Origin: a bacterium C-53
Lineage (GTDB): Bacteria; Bacillota; Clostridia; Lachnospirales; Lachnospiraceae
DNA: 64,000 nt
Direction of reading: 5' to 3'
NCBI GenBank assembly: GCA_003612525.1
Contig: RAZD01000001.1
Coordinates: forward strand, 62,001-126,000
The notes beneath the pieces are model-generated. The model had not been told where the DNA came from. It ran no database searches and saw only the letters and a list, made by a program, of their open reading frames with translations. This document shows positions 41,525-50,704 of this stretch, one piece after another (within the stretch, counting starts at the first letter, position 1; each line of letters begins with the position of its first letter). The translations under genes and the position numbers were made by a program.

Positions 41525-42303
41525 ACTTCCTGCGCCTCATAAACATCAATCCGCTTTTCCCTGAAATCTGCAAGAATTGTCCCTTTTTCTCTCCGATACC
41601 GGAACAGAATCTTAAGCACGGTAAGCGCCTGATTAACCATTTTTACATTCGATACCTGATCTTCCTCCCTCCATGAAATCGGGAAAAACCGCATTCTGCA
41701 ATTGTAAAAATCAGCTGCAAGTATCATACAGTAATTAAACATCAGGTTATCCGGAAATTTTTCATAAAACCGGGTCTCAAGCATCGATGTACGGTACAGA
41801 TTCAACCCTGAACCCAGATCGAATACCCGCCTTTTGATCACAGCGGCAAACAAAAAATCGTAGACAATATTTCCAAACGTCCGGAACAGCGAATACCCCT
41901 CAAGCCGCGAACCTCTCATAAAACGCGCGCCGAGTACACAGTCATAATTTCTATAAAGTCTCTGTCTGAAAACCGGCATAAAATCATGAATGTCCCCCTG
42001 ATCATCACCGTGAAGCACGCATACAAACTCAAATCCATGTTCTAACGCATAGGAAAACGCCACCTTATGCGAACCGCCGAGTCCATAATTCTCACAATTC
42101 CGGAGCAGTTTTATCGGAATTTCGGGATGCTCTCCCTGAAACATGCGAACCGCCTCTTCCGTATTGTCCGTACTCCGGTTGTTTACAACGATTACCTGCG
42201 CAATGTAATCCATTACTTCCTGATCAAGCTGTAAAAGCACTCTCCCGATCTGCTTCTCACAATTGTATCCCGGAATAAAAAGTAGAATTCTCGGTTTCTC
42301 CAT
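41521..42303 (-). CDS. Glycosyltransferase family 2, DPM1-like
   Basis: A 260-aa GT-A protein resembling dolichyl/polyprenyl-phosphate sugar transferases: ILLFIPGYNCEKQIG, VNNRSTDNTEE, HGDDQGDIHDF (metal motif) and GARFMRGSRLEGYS. No C-terminal membrane helices. Together with the GtrA and GT87-like proteins upstream it may form a route making a polyprenyl-phosphate sugar inside and using it outside the membrane (inference). Confidence 0.87.
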   Translation of the reverse strand: MEKPRILLFIPGYNCEKQIGRVLLQLDQEVMDYIAQVIVVNNRSTDNTEEAVRMFQGEHPEIPIKLLRNCENYGLGGSHKVAFSYALEHGFEFVCVLHGDDQGDIHDFMPVFRQRLYRNYDCVLGARFMRGSRLEGYSLFRTFGNIVYDFLFAAVIKRRVFDLGSGLNLYRTSMLETRFYEKFPDNLMFNYCMILAADFYNCRMRFFPISWREEDQVSNVKMVNQALTVLKILFRYRREKGTILADFREKRIDVYEAQEV

Positions 42304-42339
42304 ACTCCTGTCCGTCCTTTCTGAACATATGAAACCGTC

Positions 42340-43458
42340 TTAATAATTTTCCGGCTCATAAGTTGTTCCATACTTATAATCATACATCGAAGGCTCTATC
42401 CATGTGTTGGAAAACTTTCCCACATTCTTTCCTGCATCATCTCCGACATCATTCAGCACCTGCTGGGTGTAATGATAATCGTCCACCATATCGTTTCCGC
42501 CGTAAGCGGAAAGCACCGTTGATGCCAGTACAAAATTCGGATTATTGCGGCATAGCTCCGTCTGAATCGCAATCAGATCATTAAATGCATCCGGATCATC
42601 CTTGCGGCTCCCGATACGAATCATGAAAAATTTATCAAGGCCTTCCTGATAAAGCGCCTCAGAAAATTTATAAATATCCGACTGATACTGTTCCGTCGGA
42701 ATCCCTTCAATTACATTATTTTCCCCCTGCAGAAAAACAAGATATTTAAACCTCACCCGGTATCCGTTTCCCTTCAGCCATTCGTACGCCGTGCGGTACC
42801 GGGTTACGACTTCCCCGCACACAGCATCCGATGCCCAGTAAGGCGACGGCATTCCACCCTTCGAAGCGGAAACCGCCACAACAGGAACCTTCGTTTCCTC
42901 ATAATAAGCATTTACAAAAGAGGTCACAAGACTGCCTTTCTTTAAATACAGATCATTCATGATCGGCGTATTTTCATAAAATCCAAAAGGTTCTACTATG
43001 GTATACAGACAGGTGGGATTTGATGCAGAGCGAAACTCCCCGCCGGCGCCTTCCGTAAGCGGCGGCACCTGTGTCACATCTCCGCCGTAACCCGACATGT
43101 TGCTCTGTCCTGCAAATAGAATCAAATCTACCGTAACAGCCTCTTTGGAACCGCTGTCCGTCTGATTCTCCGACACCTGATTTTCAGAAACCGCAAAATC
43201 CTGCGAAACGGATTCCGCAGCAGAATTCGACCCGGTAAAGTCCAGCACCTCAGCCTCTTCCAGATGTTCTTTAATTTCCGGTTCAATATCTTCCGGTTCC
43301 TCAACCGGTTCCTCTTCCGGCTCCAGCAGAATCATCTCCGATCTGTTATCACTGACTGTCGGCGGAACTTCTGTCCGTCCCGTCCGGTAGACAAAAGCGG
43401 CAGCGGCGGCCGCCAATGCAAGCAGCAGTATAAATACTATGGATAAACGCCTGTTCAA
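42340..43458 (-). CDS. Secreted SGNH/sialate O-acetylesterase-like hydrolase
   Basis: A 372-aa protein with an N-terminal signal anchor (~6-24), a Glu/Pro/Ser-rich linker (~30-115) and a carbohydrate-esterase domain. LFAGQSNMSGYG carries the nucleophile Ser, LQGENN replaces the family's QGE block, and DDYHYTQQ gives the late His. It probably removes acetyl groups from the exported glycan or a host sugar. The start is a TTG at 43458, with AAAAAGGA in the end of gtrA just upstream. Confidence 0.85.
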   Translation of the reverse strand: MNRRLSIVFILLLALAAAAAAFVYRTGRTEVPPTVSDNRSEMILLEPEEEPVEEPEDIEPEIKEHLEEAEVLDFTGSNSAAESVSQDFAVSENQVSENQTDSGSKEAVTVDLILFAGQSNMSGYGGDVTQVPPLTEGAGGEFRSASNPTCLYTIVEPFGFYENTPIMNDLYLKKGSLVTSFVNAYYEETKVPVVAVSASKGGMPSPYWASDAVCGEVVTRYRTAYEWLKGNGYRVRFKYLVFLQGENNVIEGIPTEQYQSDIYKFSEALYQEGLDKFFMIRIGSRKDDPDAFNDLIAIQTELCRNNPNFVLASTVLSAYGGNDMVDDYHYTQQVLNDVGDDAGKNVGKFSNTWIEPSMYDYKYGTTYEPENY

Positions 43459-43462
43459 ATTA

Positions 43463-43888
43463 TCAGTCCTTTTTTTCCAAAAAAATTTTTCTGGTTATAA
43501 AATTATAAACCATAACAATTCCTGTAGCTACAACTTTCGCAAAGACTTCTATCCACTCATCCATCAGCGCGAACTGAATCACCGGCAGGTTTCTGTAACT
43601 TTCCACAATCCCCCATATAATCAGCTCTGTAAGAGCAAGCCCAATCGCGCTTAAGACGGCAAAAACGATAAATTCTTTCCGTTTATCCGCATTTTCCTTA
43701 CGTTCAAATACAAATGCCATACTGGCAAGATAATTGAAAATCAAAGAAATTGTAAATCCGAAAAATCCGGCAATCAGATAGTTGACACCGAACAGCTTAA
43801 TCAACGACGTATAAATTCCAAAATCAATAATACACGATATTCCGCCGACCACACCAAATTTTAAAATCTGCTTCATCAGCTTATTCAT
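43463..43888 (-). CDS. GtrA-family membrane protein
   Basis: A 141-aa protein with four helices (~9-27, 36-57, 74-92, 111-131) and the GtrA pattern (KFGVVGGISCIIDFGIY, NYLASMAFVFERKE). GtrA-like proteins are thought to flip polyprenyl-phosphate-linked glucose for side-chain addition. GGAGG lies 6 nt before the ATG. It sits between the esterase and the GT87-like gene, consistent with a decoration module. Confidence 0.9.
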   Translation of the reverse strand: MNKLMKQILKFGVVGGISCIIDFGIYTSLIKLFGVNYLIAGFFGFTISLIFNYLASMAFVFERKENADKRKEFIVFAVLSAIGLALTELIIWGIVESYRNLPVIQFALMDEWIEVFAKVVATGIVMVYNFITRKIFLEKKD

Positions 43889-43904
43889 AATTAACCTCCA
43901 TTGT

Positions 43905-45044
43905 TTACCTCCTGTTTAAGATACAATGACGGATTCCTCTTCCGGTCAGAGCAAATGTCACAAGATAATAAAATATGCCGACACCGGCCAATGATGCGGG
44001 CGATTCGGAAAAGAGCCTCAACACAAAGAATACGGCAAATACCAGAATGGTATATACTGCATTTTCCCACTTCCTGTCATTTGTCAGGCCGTTGAAATAG
44101 CAGAACGGCAGAATCATAACAAAATAATCATAACTTCTGTGGTAAGTCACAATCAGGGACCACAAAAGGAGAATTGAAACAAGCAGCGGCTCCTGGTCTT
44201 TCGGCATCACAAACGAGAGAAACAAAAGACCAGCCATCACAAGCCCAGCAAGCACAAATGCGTATGGCCCCCCACCCATCAACGCGCCGATATCCATGCT
44301 TCCCTCTCCGGAAAGAGCGCTTGATACCTTAAGCGGTTCAATAATCATGGCGAGAAAACTCTCCTTCAGCCAGAAGGCAGCGCCGATTGTCAGCAGAATG
44401 TGAATGGACACCGAAATAACAAGCTCTTTCCATTTTCTTTTGTAGACAAAATACAAGGCAAGCGGTACGGTCAATGTATACTTGAAATAGCAGACCACAA
44501 GGCTCAGAGATGCCAAAACCGTTTTTTCCCGCTGCGTAAAATATACGGCAAGCAGAAAAAACAAAAATGAAAAAATCGTATGCTGCCCGACCCCGATCTG
44601 ATTCCGCCACGGTGTACCTGCGATCATCAGAAGTACAAGAAGGTAAAATACCTGCGCCTGCATCTCCTTAAAAAAAGTCTTTCTGAGAAGCCAGACCATA
44701 GCTCCGGTAAATACAAGATTTGATATAAGCCATGCATATCTCGCAGCAAGCGGCGTAAGAAGCGTATAAGGGAACAGTAAAAACAAAAGGGACGGAAACT
44801 GATTCGCCTCCATCTGTTTAAAATACTCCTCAAATCCGTACGCATCAAGCGCACCCGTCGGATTCAGAGATTCCGTATATGGATTCACCCGCAGAACAAG
44901 CGCCTTAGCCGCATCCCACTGAAAATCCTGACTGTACGCCTCCGCATTCCGGCACCCCTGCACTATGGACACCGCCGCTAGAAGCCCAAGAATACCGTAT
45001 AAAACCACTCTCAAATATTTTTCTCTCTTACCTCTTAAAACCAT
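43905..45044 (-). CDS. GT87/DUF2029-like polytopic glycosyltransferase
   Basis: A 379-aa membrane protein with about ten helices. The first outer loop after helix 1 has AYSQDFQWDAAKALVLRVNPY, the conserved acidic region of GT-C enzymes such as mannosyl- and arabinosyltransferases, and QFPSLLFLLFPY and GTPWRNQIGVGQ follow. It would use a polyprenyl-phosphate sugar as donor on the outer face. The ATG at 45044 is used; an upstream start at 45083 lacks a ribosome site and begins inside the terminator-like repeat. Confidence 0.78.
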   Translation of the reverse strand: MVLRGKREKYLRVVLYGILGLLAAVSIVQGCRNAEAYSQDFQWDAAKALVLRVNPYTESLNPTGALDAYGFEEYFKQMEANQFPSLLFLLFPYTLLTPLAARYAWLISNLVFTGAMVWLLRKTFFKEMQAQVFYLLVLLMIAGTPWRNQIGVGQHTIFSFLFFLLAVYFTQREKTVLASLSLVVCYFKYTLTVPLALYFVYKRKWKELVISVSIHILLTIGAAFWLKESFLAMIIEPLKVSSALSGEGSMDIGALMGGGPYAFVLAGLVMAGLLFLSFVMPKDQEPLLVSILLLWSLIVTYHRSYDYFVMILPFCYFNGLTNDRKWENAVYTILVFAVFFVLRLFSESPASLAGVGIFYYLVTFALTGRGIRHCILNRR

Positions 45045-45067
45045 TGAAACCTCATCTTTTTCCCCGC

Positions 45068-45104
45068 TTCCGGCAGCGGGCACACAACGCCCGCATTGCC
45101 GGAA
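45068..45104 (-). terminator. Strong GC-rich hairpin after the phosphoglucomutase gene
   Basis: TTCCGGCAGCGGGC pairs with GCCCGCATTGCCGGAA apart from a 2-nt bulge, 11 nt after the stop of the mutase gene. There is no clear U run, so read-through into the GT87-like gene is possible. Confidence 0.6.
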
Positions 45105-45114
45105 AACAGGGCTT

Positions 45115-46839
45115 TTATTTCGATAATTCTATCACTTTTTCTTTCAAGTCTTCGAGCTTCTTCTCCGCATCTTCAAGGCTTGTTCCCTTTACGCCCATGT
45201 AGAATTTGATCTTCGGCTCTGTTCCGGATGGTCTTGCACAGCACCATGAATTATTCGAAAGATCAAAGTACAGTACGTTTGATTCCGGAAGGCCTGTCTT
45301 CTTCACTTCACCGCTCTTCATATCCGTTGCGGTGTCCTTCGTGTAATCGCGGAACTCAAGCACCTCAAGATCGCCAAAGCTCTTCGGAGGATTGTTTCTG
45401 ATCTTCTCCATAATCGCCTTAATCTGCTCTGCGCCGTCAATTCCCTTTAAGGTAATCGTATGGATTCCCTCTTTATAGTATCCGTACTCTTCATAGATTT
45501 TAAGCATCTGATCCCATACGGTGATGCCCTGTTTCTTACACCATGCGGCAACTTCACAGAGACACATAACCGCAACTACGGCATCCTTGTCTCTCGCATG
45601 CGTTCCGGCAAGGCAACCATAGCTTTCTTCCAGTCCGAATACATACTCATACGTTCCCTGCTCTTCAAACCACTTAATCTGCTCTCCGATATATTTGAAT
45701 CCTGTGAGAACTTCAATTAATTTTACATTATAACTCTCCGCAAGCGGGTCCGCAAGATTTGTTGTAACAATTGTTTTTATCAGAGCGGCATTCGACGGAA
45801 GTGTTCCGGTTGCCTTCCTCTCTCTCAGAATATACTCGGCAATCAGCATACCTGACATATTCCCGGTAAAGGATACATATTCCCCTGTCTTCGCATCTTT
45901 TGCATAGATTCCCAGACGGTCCGCATCTGGATCTGTCGCAAGCACAATATCAGCGTCCTTCTCTTTTGCAAGTTTCAGCGCAAGTGCGAACGCCTTCGGG
46001 TCTTCCGGATTCGGGTATTCGAGCGTCGTGAATTTCGGATCGGGAAGCTCCTGCTCAGGCACTACGAATACATTCTTAAATCCAAGTTCGGAAAGAATAC
46101 GTCTTACCGGCAGATTTCCTGTTCCATGAAGCGGCGTATAAACAATCTTAATGTCGTCCGCTACCTCTTTGATCACTTCAGGATGTACAATCAGCTTTTT
46201 CAGCTCTTCCATATATGCATCGTCAATCTCTTTTCCAATCACATTGTAAAGTCCCTGTGATACGGCGGTATCCTTGTCCATGATCTTAACTGTATGATAA
46301 TCCGTCACGTTCTTAACTTCGTCAATGATCTCCTTATCTTTCGGCGCTGTAACCTGTGCACCGTCTTCCCAATATACTTTATATCCGTTATACTCCGGAG
46401 GATTATGGCTTGCTGTCACCACAATACCGGAAATACATCCCAGTTTACGTACGGCAAAGGAAAGTTCCGGAGTAGGACGAAGAGAGTCAAACACATATGC
46501 TTTAATTCCGTTTGCATTCAGGCACAAAGCCGCCTCATCTGCAAATTCCGGAGACATAAAACGGGAATCATAAGCAATGGCAACACCCTTATCCGCACCG
46601 CCCTGCTTTAAAATATAATTGGCAAGACCCTGTGTTGCTTTTCTCACGGTATACAAATTCATACGGTTTGTACCTGCGCCGATCACACCTCTCAGTCCGC
46701 CCGTGCCAAATTCGAGTTCTTTGTAGAAGCGTTCTTCAATCTCCGCTTCATTTCCTTGAATTTCCTGAAGTTCTTTTTTGGTTTCCTCGTCAAAGTAGGA
46801 ATCCTTAAGCCAAAATTCATACTGCTCCTTGTAATTCAT
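45115..46839 (-). CDS. Phospho-sugar mutase (phosphoglucomutase/phosphomannomutase)
   Basis: A 574-aa enzyme interconverting hexose 6- and 1-phosphates, giving glucose 1-phosphate for RfbA in this cluster. Landmarks are VVTASHNPPEYNGYK (phosphoserine), ATDPDADRLGI (Mg2+ loop), FGLEESYGCLAG (sugar specificity loop) and RPSGTEPKIKFY (phosphate loop). The length and KQEYWxxW-like start resemble Bacillus PgcA. The ATG at 46839 has GGAGG upstream. Confidence 0.94.
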   Translation of the reverse strand: MNYKEQYEFWLKDSYFDEETKKELQEIQGNEAEIEERFYKELEFGTGGLRGVIGAGTNRMNLYTVRKATQGLANYILKQGGADKGVAIAYDSRFMSPEFADEAALCLNANGIKAYVFDSLRPTPELSFAVRKLGCISGIVVTASHNPPEYNGYKVYWEDGAQVTAPKDKEIIDEVKNVTDYHTVKIMDKDTAVSQGLYNVIGKEIDDAYMEELKKLIVHPEVIKEVADDIKIVYTPLHGTGNLPVRRILSELGFKNVFVVPEQELPDPKFTTLEYPNPEDPKAFALALKLAKEKDADIVLATDPDADRLGIYAKDAKTGEYVSFTGNMSGMLIAEYILRERKATGTLPSNAALIKTIVTTNLADPLAESYNVKLIEVLTGFKYIGEQIKWFEEQGTYEYVFGLEESYGCLAGTHARDKDAVVAVMCLCEVAAWCKKQGITVWDQMLKIYEEYGYYKEGIHTITLKGIDGAEQIKAIMEKIRNNPPKSFGDLEVLEFRDYTKDTATDMKSGEVKKTGLPESNVLYFDLSNNSWCCARPSGTEPKIKFYMGVKGTSLEDAEKKLEDLKEKVIELSK

Positions 46840-46922
46840 ATTCCAAAGCCTCCATTCTTAATTTTTCCGGTTCTTTTCCATTTTGAACCATATACGTTTT
46901 TATCATATCACATTTTGTACTA

Positions 46923-48923
46923 TTATTCCACCATGCTTGTTGCATTTCCTCTTAAAGTGTAATTGCTGTGGTCAAGGGAAAAATTCGGATTGTAATAAGG
47001 GTCTCCATTCTCCAGATCTGTTTTCCATTTTTTTCTGAATCTGTCTGATTCTTCCTCGTATCGCTTCGCATTTTCCGAATTTTTCTCCTTCACATCCGCC
47101 CCTCTTGATTTTGATTCATAATGAAACAGTTCGGCAAACGGTGTAAATATGTTCAAAAGACCTCTCTTACGCAGTTTCAGGCAGAAATCCACATCATTGA
47201 GCGCAACGGCAAATTCTTCGGACAAACCTTCCACCGCTTCATAATCAGATTTTTTCACCATAAGGCAGGCCCCTGTCACCGCCGACACATTCTGAGCATA
47301 GCAAAGACGTCCCATATACCCGAGATTTTCCTTTGCCAGCCTGTAATGCGTATGTCCGGCCGTACGGTGCGCGCCAAGCCCAAGCACGATTCCCGCATGT
47401 TGAATCGTATGGTCGCCGTAGTAAAGCTTACATCCGACTGCACCGACATCTCTGCGCTGTGCATACATTAAAAGTTCTTCGATAAAATTACGCGTAATTA
47501 CTTCCGTGTCATTATTCAGCAGTAAAATAAACTCGCCGTCCGAATGTTTTACTCCAAAGTTACAGATCTTCGCATAATTAAATCCCCCCTGGTACTCGAC
47601 AATCTTTATGTTGGGACAATTCCCCAAAATTTCATAATACTCCTTTATCTCACCGGTTGTGCTGTTATTCTCTACAATCACAATCTCATAATTTTCATAG
47701 GATGCCCGGGTCTGAATCGATTCCACGCATCTTCTTAAATCATCCGCATGATCTTTATTCGGAATCACAATTGAAATCTTCGGATTTCCAAGAAGCTCAT
47801 AGCGGATGCGGAAAATGGTTGCAAATGCCTTTGTACTCTCAATCTTAAAATTCTGAAACCCGCATAAGGAAAGGTGCGCCCCAACCGCTCCTTTCGCCGC
47901 ATCAATCGCATACGTCTTCGCATTAATGTCCGCGGCAACGGAAAGCTCATGAGAACGCCAGTAATAGAGAATTTTCGGCACATGGCGGATATTCTGCGCC
48001 GCCGCGGTAAGGCGAAGAATCATATCATGGTCCTGGCTTCCGTCAAATTCCTTCCGAAACAGCCCCGCTTCTTCAAGCAGCGACTCTTTGAATACAGAAA
48101 AATGGCAGATATAATTATTCGCTCTTAAATTATCGATTGCAAACTCCGGTTTAAAGTGGAGCGTGATCATATTGTTCACGCTGTCTCCCTGAAACGTTGC
48201 CTCATCGCAATAGATAAAGTCCGCGCCCGTCTCGTCAATCACTTTTGCATACTCGTATAAAGCGCAGGGGTGGAGCAGATCATCATGGTCAAACAGTCCT
48301 ATATAATCTCCTGTTGCCAGCGTAAAGCACACATTCGTATTTTCGGAAATGCCAAGATTTTTTTCAATTTTTTTATATTGAATACGCTTTGCTCCATCCT
48401 TTTCGATGTATTGTCTCACAACATCCGCAACGTAAGAATGCGCATCATCCGAACCATCCGCCAGACACAGCTCCCAGTTTTCATACGTCTGCGCAAGCAC
48501 GGAATCAATCATTTCCCGAAGGAAATTTTCCGGTGTATTGTAAAGCGGCACCAGAACACTGAATTTCACCTTATGACGGAATGTTTGATTTCTCTGCCTT
48601 TCAGCCTCTTCGGGTGAGGGAAAGCTCTCGGTCCCATGATACTTATAGGCGCTGCGTTCAATCATCTTACTCTTTATCTTGCGCATCAGATCTTTTGGAT
48701 TCTTATAACGTCTGATACGGATACAAAGATTTTTAAATTTTGCCCACGCCGTGCGAAAAGGTTTTACCATCCGGAACAGGAGGCTGTTTTTCACCAGATC
48801 TACCTTATAGGCCAGATCAGCCGCCCTGTTCTCCGCCTCCACTAGCTGTTCTGTCAATGCTTCGTTTTTCTTTCGTTCTTTCTCGTAAAGGTCACGATAG
48901 TAACGTTCCATTCCTTCACTCAT
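46923..48923 (-). CDS. Two-domain glycosyltransferase family 2
   Basis: A 666-aa protein: an N-terminal coiled coil (~5-45), a first GT-A domain (~120-330; KFSVLVPLYNTPENFL, FDHDDLLHP, YCDEATF) and a second (~380-620; ISIVIPNKDHADDLRR, LLNNDTEVI, ALNDVDFCLKLRKRG). Such tandem enzymes build repeating polymer backbones. It overlaps the next GT2 start by 4 nt (ATGA). Confidence 0.9.
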   Translation of the reverse strand: MSEGMERYYRDLYEKERKKNEALTEQLVEAENRAADLAYKVDLVKNSLLFRMVKPFRTAWAKFKNLCIRIRRYKNPKDLMRKIKSKMIERSAYKYHGTESFPSPEEAERQRNQTFRHKVKFSVLVPLYNTPENFLREMIDSVLAQTYENWELCLADGSDDAHSYVADVVRQYIEKDGAKRIQYKKIEKNLGISENTNVCFTLATGDYIGLFDHDDLLHPCALYEYAKVIDETGADFIYCDEATFQGDSVNNMITLHFKPEFAIDNLRANNYICHFSVFKESLLEEAGLFRKEFDGSQDHDMILRLTAAAQNIRHVPKILYYWRSHELSVAADINAKTYAIDAAKGAVGAHLSLCGFQNFKIESTKAFATIFRIRYELLGNPKISIVIPNKDHADDLRRCVESIQTRASYENYEIVIVENNSTTGEIKEYYEILGNCPNIKIVEYQGGFNYAKICNFGVKHSDGEFILLLNNDTEVITRNFIEELLMYAQRRDVGAVGCKLYYGDHTIQHAGIVLGLGAHRTAGHTHYRLAKENLGYMGRLCYAQNVSAVTGACLMVKKSDYEAVEGLSEEFAVALNDVDFCLKLRKRGLLNIFTPFAELFHYESKSRGADVKEKNSENAKRYEEESDRFRKKWKTDLENGDPYYNPNFSLDHSNYTLRGNATSMVE

Positions 48924-50704
48924 CCGTCTATAACTCCTTTCAGTGATTCCCTCTTAGCGTAACATTTACGGGAATGCATGGGATAAAGACATGCCTCGAT
49001 TCCCGCGCTTCGCACATCCTCAATATTCTGCCGCGGGATACGGCAGATAAATCCCGACAAGTCTATCTGTCTCTCTCCCGGGAAAACTTCCGGCAGCTCT
49101 TTTCTGTATCTCCTTACTGCCGTATAACAGACCTCTTTGCCATCCGCTAAGAGAACCACCCCCGGTTCATACCGAAGTCCGCTTCTTTGCTTACGGAAAA
49201 TCCATCCCTCCGCTTCATAGTAATCCGGCGTCTGCCTCACAGAATCAACACTCGCACAGACAGACGGGCCCGCATCACAAATACGCCTGCCCTCCACCGG
49301 CTCTGCCATCTGCCGGATATCTTCCCACGGCATCAGCACATCAGGTTCATACTCAAGTTTCCACGGCGTTAAATTTCTGTGATAGTACGGATCCCCTTTC
49401 TCTTTCAGAAACGGATGCTTCCCATAATAATAGTCCCGTTCGCGGTTCATTCTCCGCCGCTTTGCATCATCCAGAATATCATTCCCGCGGGACACCGACT
49501 CGTGATGGTAAAGAAAGACATCATTTAAAACCACGTTTCGATACCCTCTTTCCAGCAAATCCGTGCAAAGATCCACATCCGTGTAAGATACAAAAAGAGC
49601 TTCATCAAAACCGCCGATCTCATCAAATTTCTGCTTTTCTACCATCAAACAGGCGCCTGTTACCGCAAGCACATTGTAGGTATAGCGGTTTCGCCCGTAA
49701 TAATAGTCCGAATCATCTGGAAACGTTGCAAGTTTATGGGAAGGTCCCACTGCAAGGTCCGTGATTCCGACATGCTGTATCCGCTTCGACTCCGGATATA
49801 AAAGCTTCACTCCCACCGCACCGGTATGCGGGTCAGAAGCCTTCTCCAGCATTTTGAGGAGGAAACCATTTTCACAGGGAACTTCCACGTCGTCATTCAT
49901 AAAAAGAAGGAAACTGCCGGAAGCCTTTGATGCGCCGATGTTGCACAGCGATGAATACAGGAAATCCATCGGTATTCTCTCATAATAAAAATCAAATTTC
50001 GCCGAAAGAGCCTCTGCCTTTCCTGTATTTTCTCTGCTGCTCCCGTTATCAATTACGATCAGTTCCGTCACGGCCTCCCCGGAATACTTTCGTATCGAAG
50101 AAACACACCGCTCCAGCATCGAAGGATTATCTTTCGATAAAATAACAATCGAAATTTTCTGCGTCCGATCATAAGGCACTGTTTGAAGCCCGTCTGTTAC
50201 ATGATGCTTTCGTTTGTATTGATACCCGCACACTTCATAACTGTGATACAGAATCAGAGGCAGATGTGATACCGCTTCTGCACGCACCGCACATTCGTAC
50301 AGAAAATCCGGCGACTGGAGATCACACGCCATTCCGCTTTCCCGGACAGCTCGCTCAACCAGTTCCCTCTTCATGGCCACAAGTCCGCCGGGATAGAAAA
50401 AGCTTTCAAGCGTATCCGGCGACCATTCCGGTTTCAGAAACGGATGGCTCCGTTCTCCTGTTTTCTCGTCAATACAGTCTTCGTCACAGTAAATAAAATC
50501 GGGGCCGGACTGTTTTGCAATCCACTCCGCAATCAGACTTTCTGCGTGTTCGTGGAGTTTCCCGGAAGCTTTGACCGCCATACAATAATCCGCTGGAAGC
50601 GTCTCCTTCCGGTTCGGCTGATAATCCGCCTGACGCTCCAGAAGAAACGCCTCATACGGACGCTCTATTCTATTTTTCCACAAGCGATATTCTGACTTTT
50701 TCAT
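48920..50704 (-). CDS. Glycosyltransferase family 2 with partial N-terminal GT domain
   Basis: A 594-aa protein. The N-terminal ~170 residues look like the second half of a GT-A domain (FIYCDEDCIDEKTGER, PEWSPDTLESFFYPG) without its nucleotide-binding half. A complete GT-A domain follows (~185-425; ISIVILSKDNPSMLER, MNDDVEVPC, YTDVDLCTDLLERG), then a ~150-residue tail of unknown role. It may cooperate with the neighbouring two-domain GT2. The ATG at 50704 follows CAGGAG and lies inside the end of the methyltransferase-kinase gene. Confidence 0.87.
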   Translation of the reverse strand: MKKSEYRLWKNRIERPYEAFLLERQADYQPNRKETLPADYCMAVKASGKLHEHAESLIAEWIAKQSGPDFIYCDEDCIDEKTGERSHPFLKPEWSPDTLESFFYPGGLVAMKRELVERAVRESGMACDLQSPDFLYECAVRAEAVSHLPLILYHSYEVCGYQYKRKHHVTDGLQTVPYDRTQKISIVILSKDNPSMLERCVSSIRKYSGEAVTELIVIDNGSSRENTGKAEALSAKFDFYYERIPMDFLYSSLCNIGASKASGSFLLFMNDDVEVPCENGFLLKMLEKASDPHTGAVGVKLLYPESKRIQHVGITDLAVGPSHKLATFPDDSDYYYGRNRYTYNVLAVTGACLMVEKQKFDEIGGFDEALFVSYTDVDLCTDLLERGYRNVVLNDVFLYHHESVSRGNDILDDAKRRRMNRERDYYYGKHPFLKEKGDPYYHRNLTPWKLEYEPDVLMPWEDIRQMAEPVEGRRICDAGPSVCASVDSVRQTPDYYEAEGWIFRKQRSGLRYEPGVVLLADGKEVCYTAVRRYRKELPEVFPGERQIDLSGFICRIPRQNIEDVRSAGIEACLYPMHSRKCYAKRESLKGVIDG

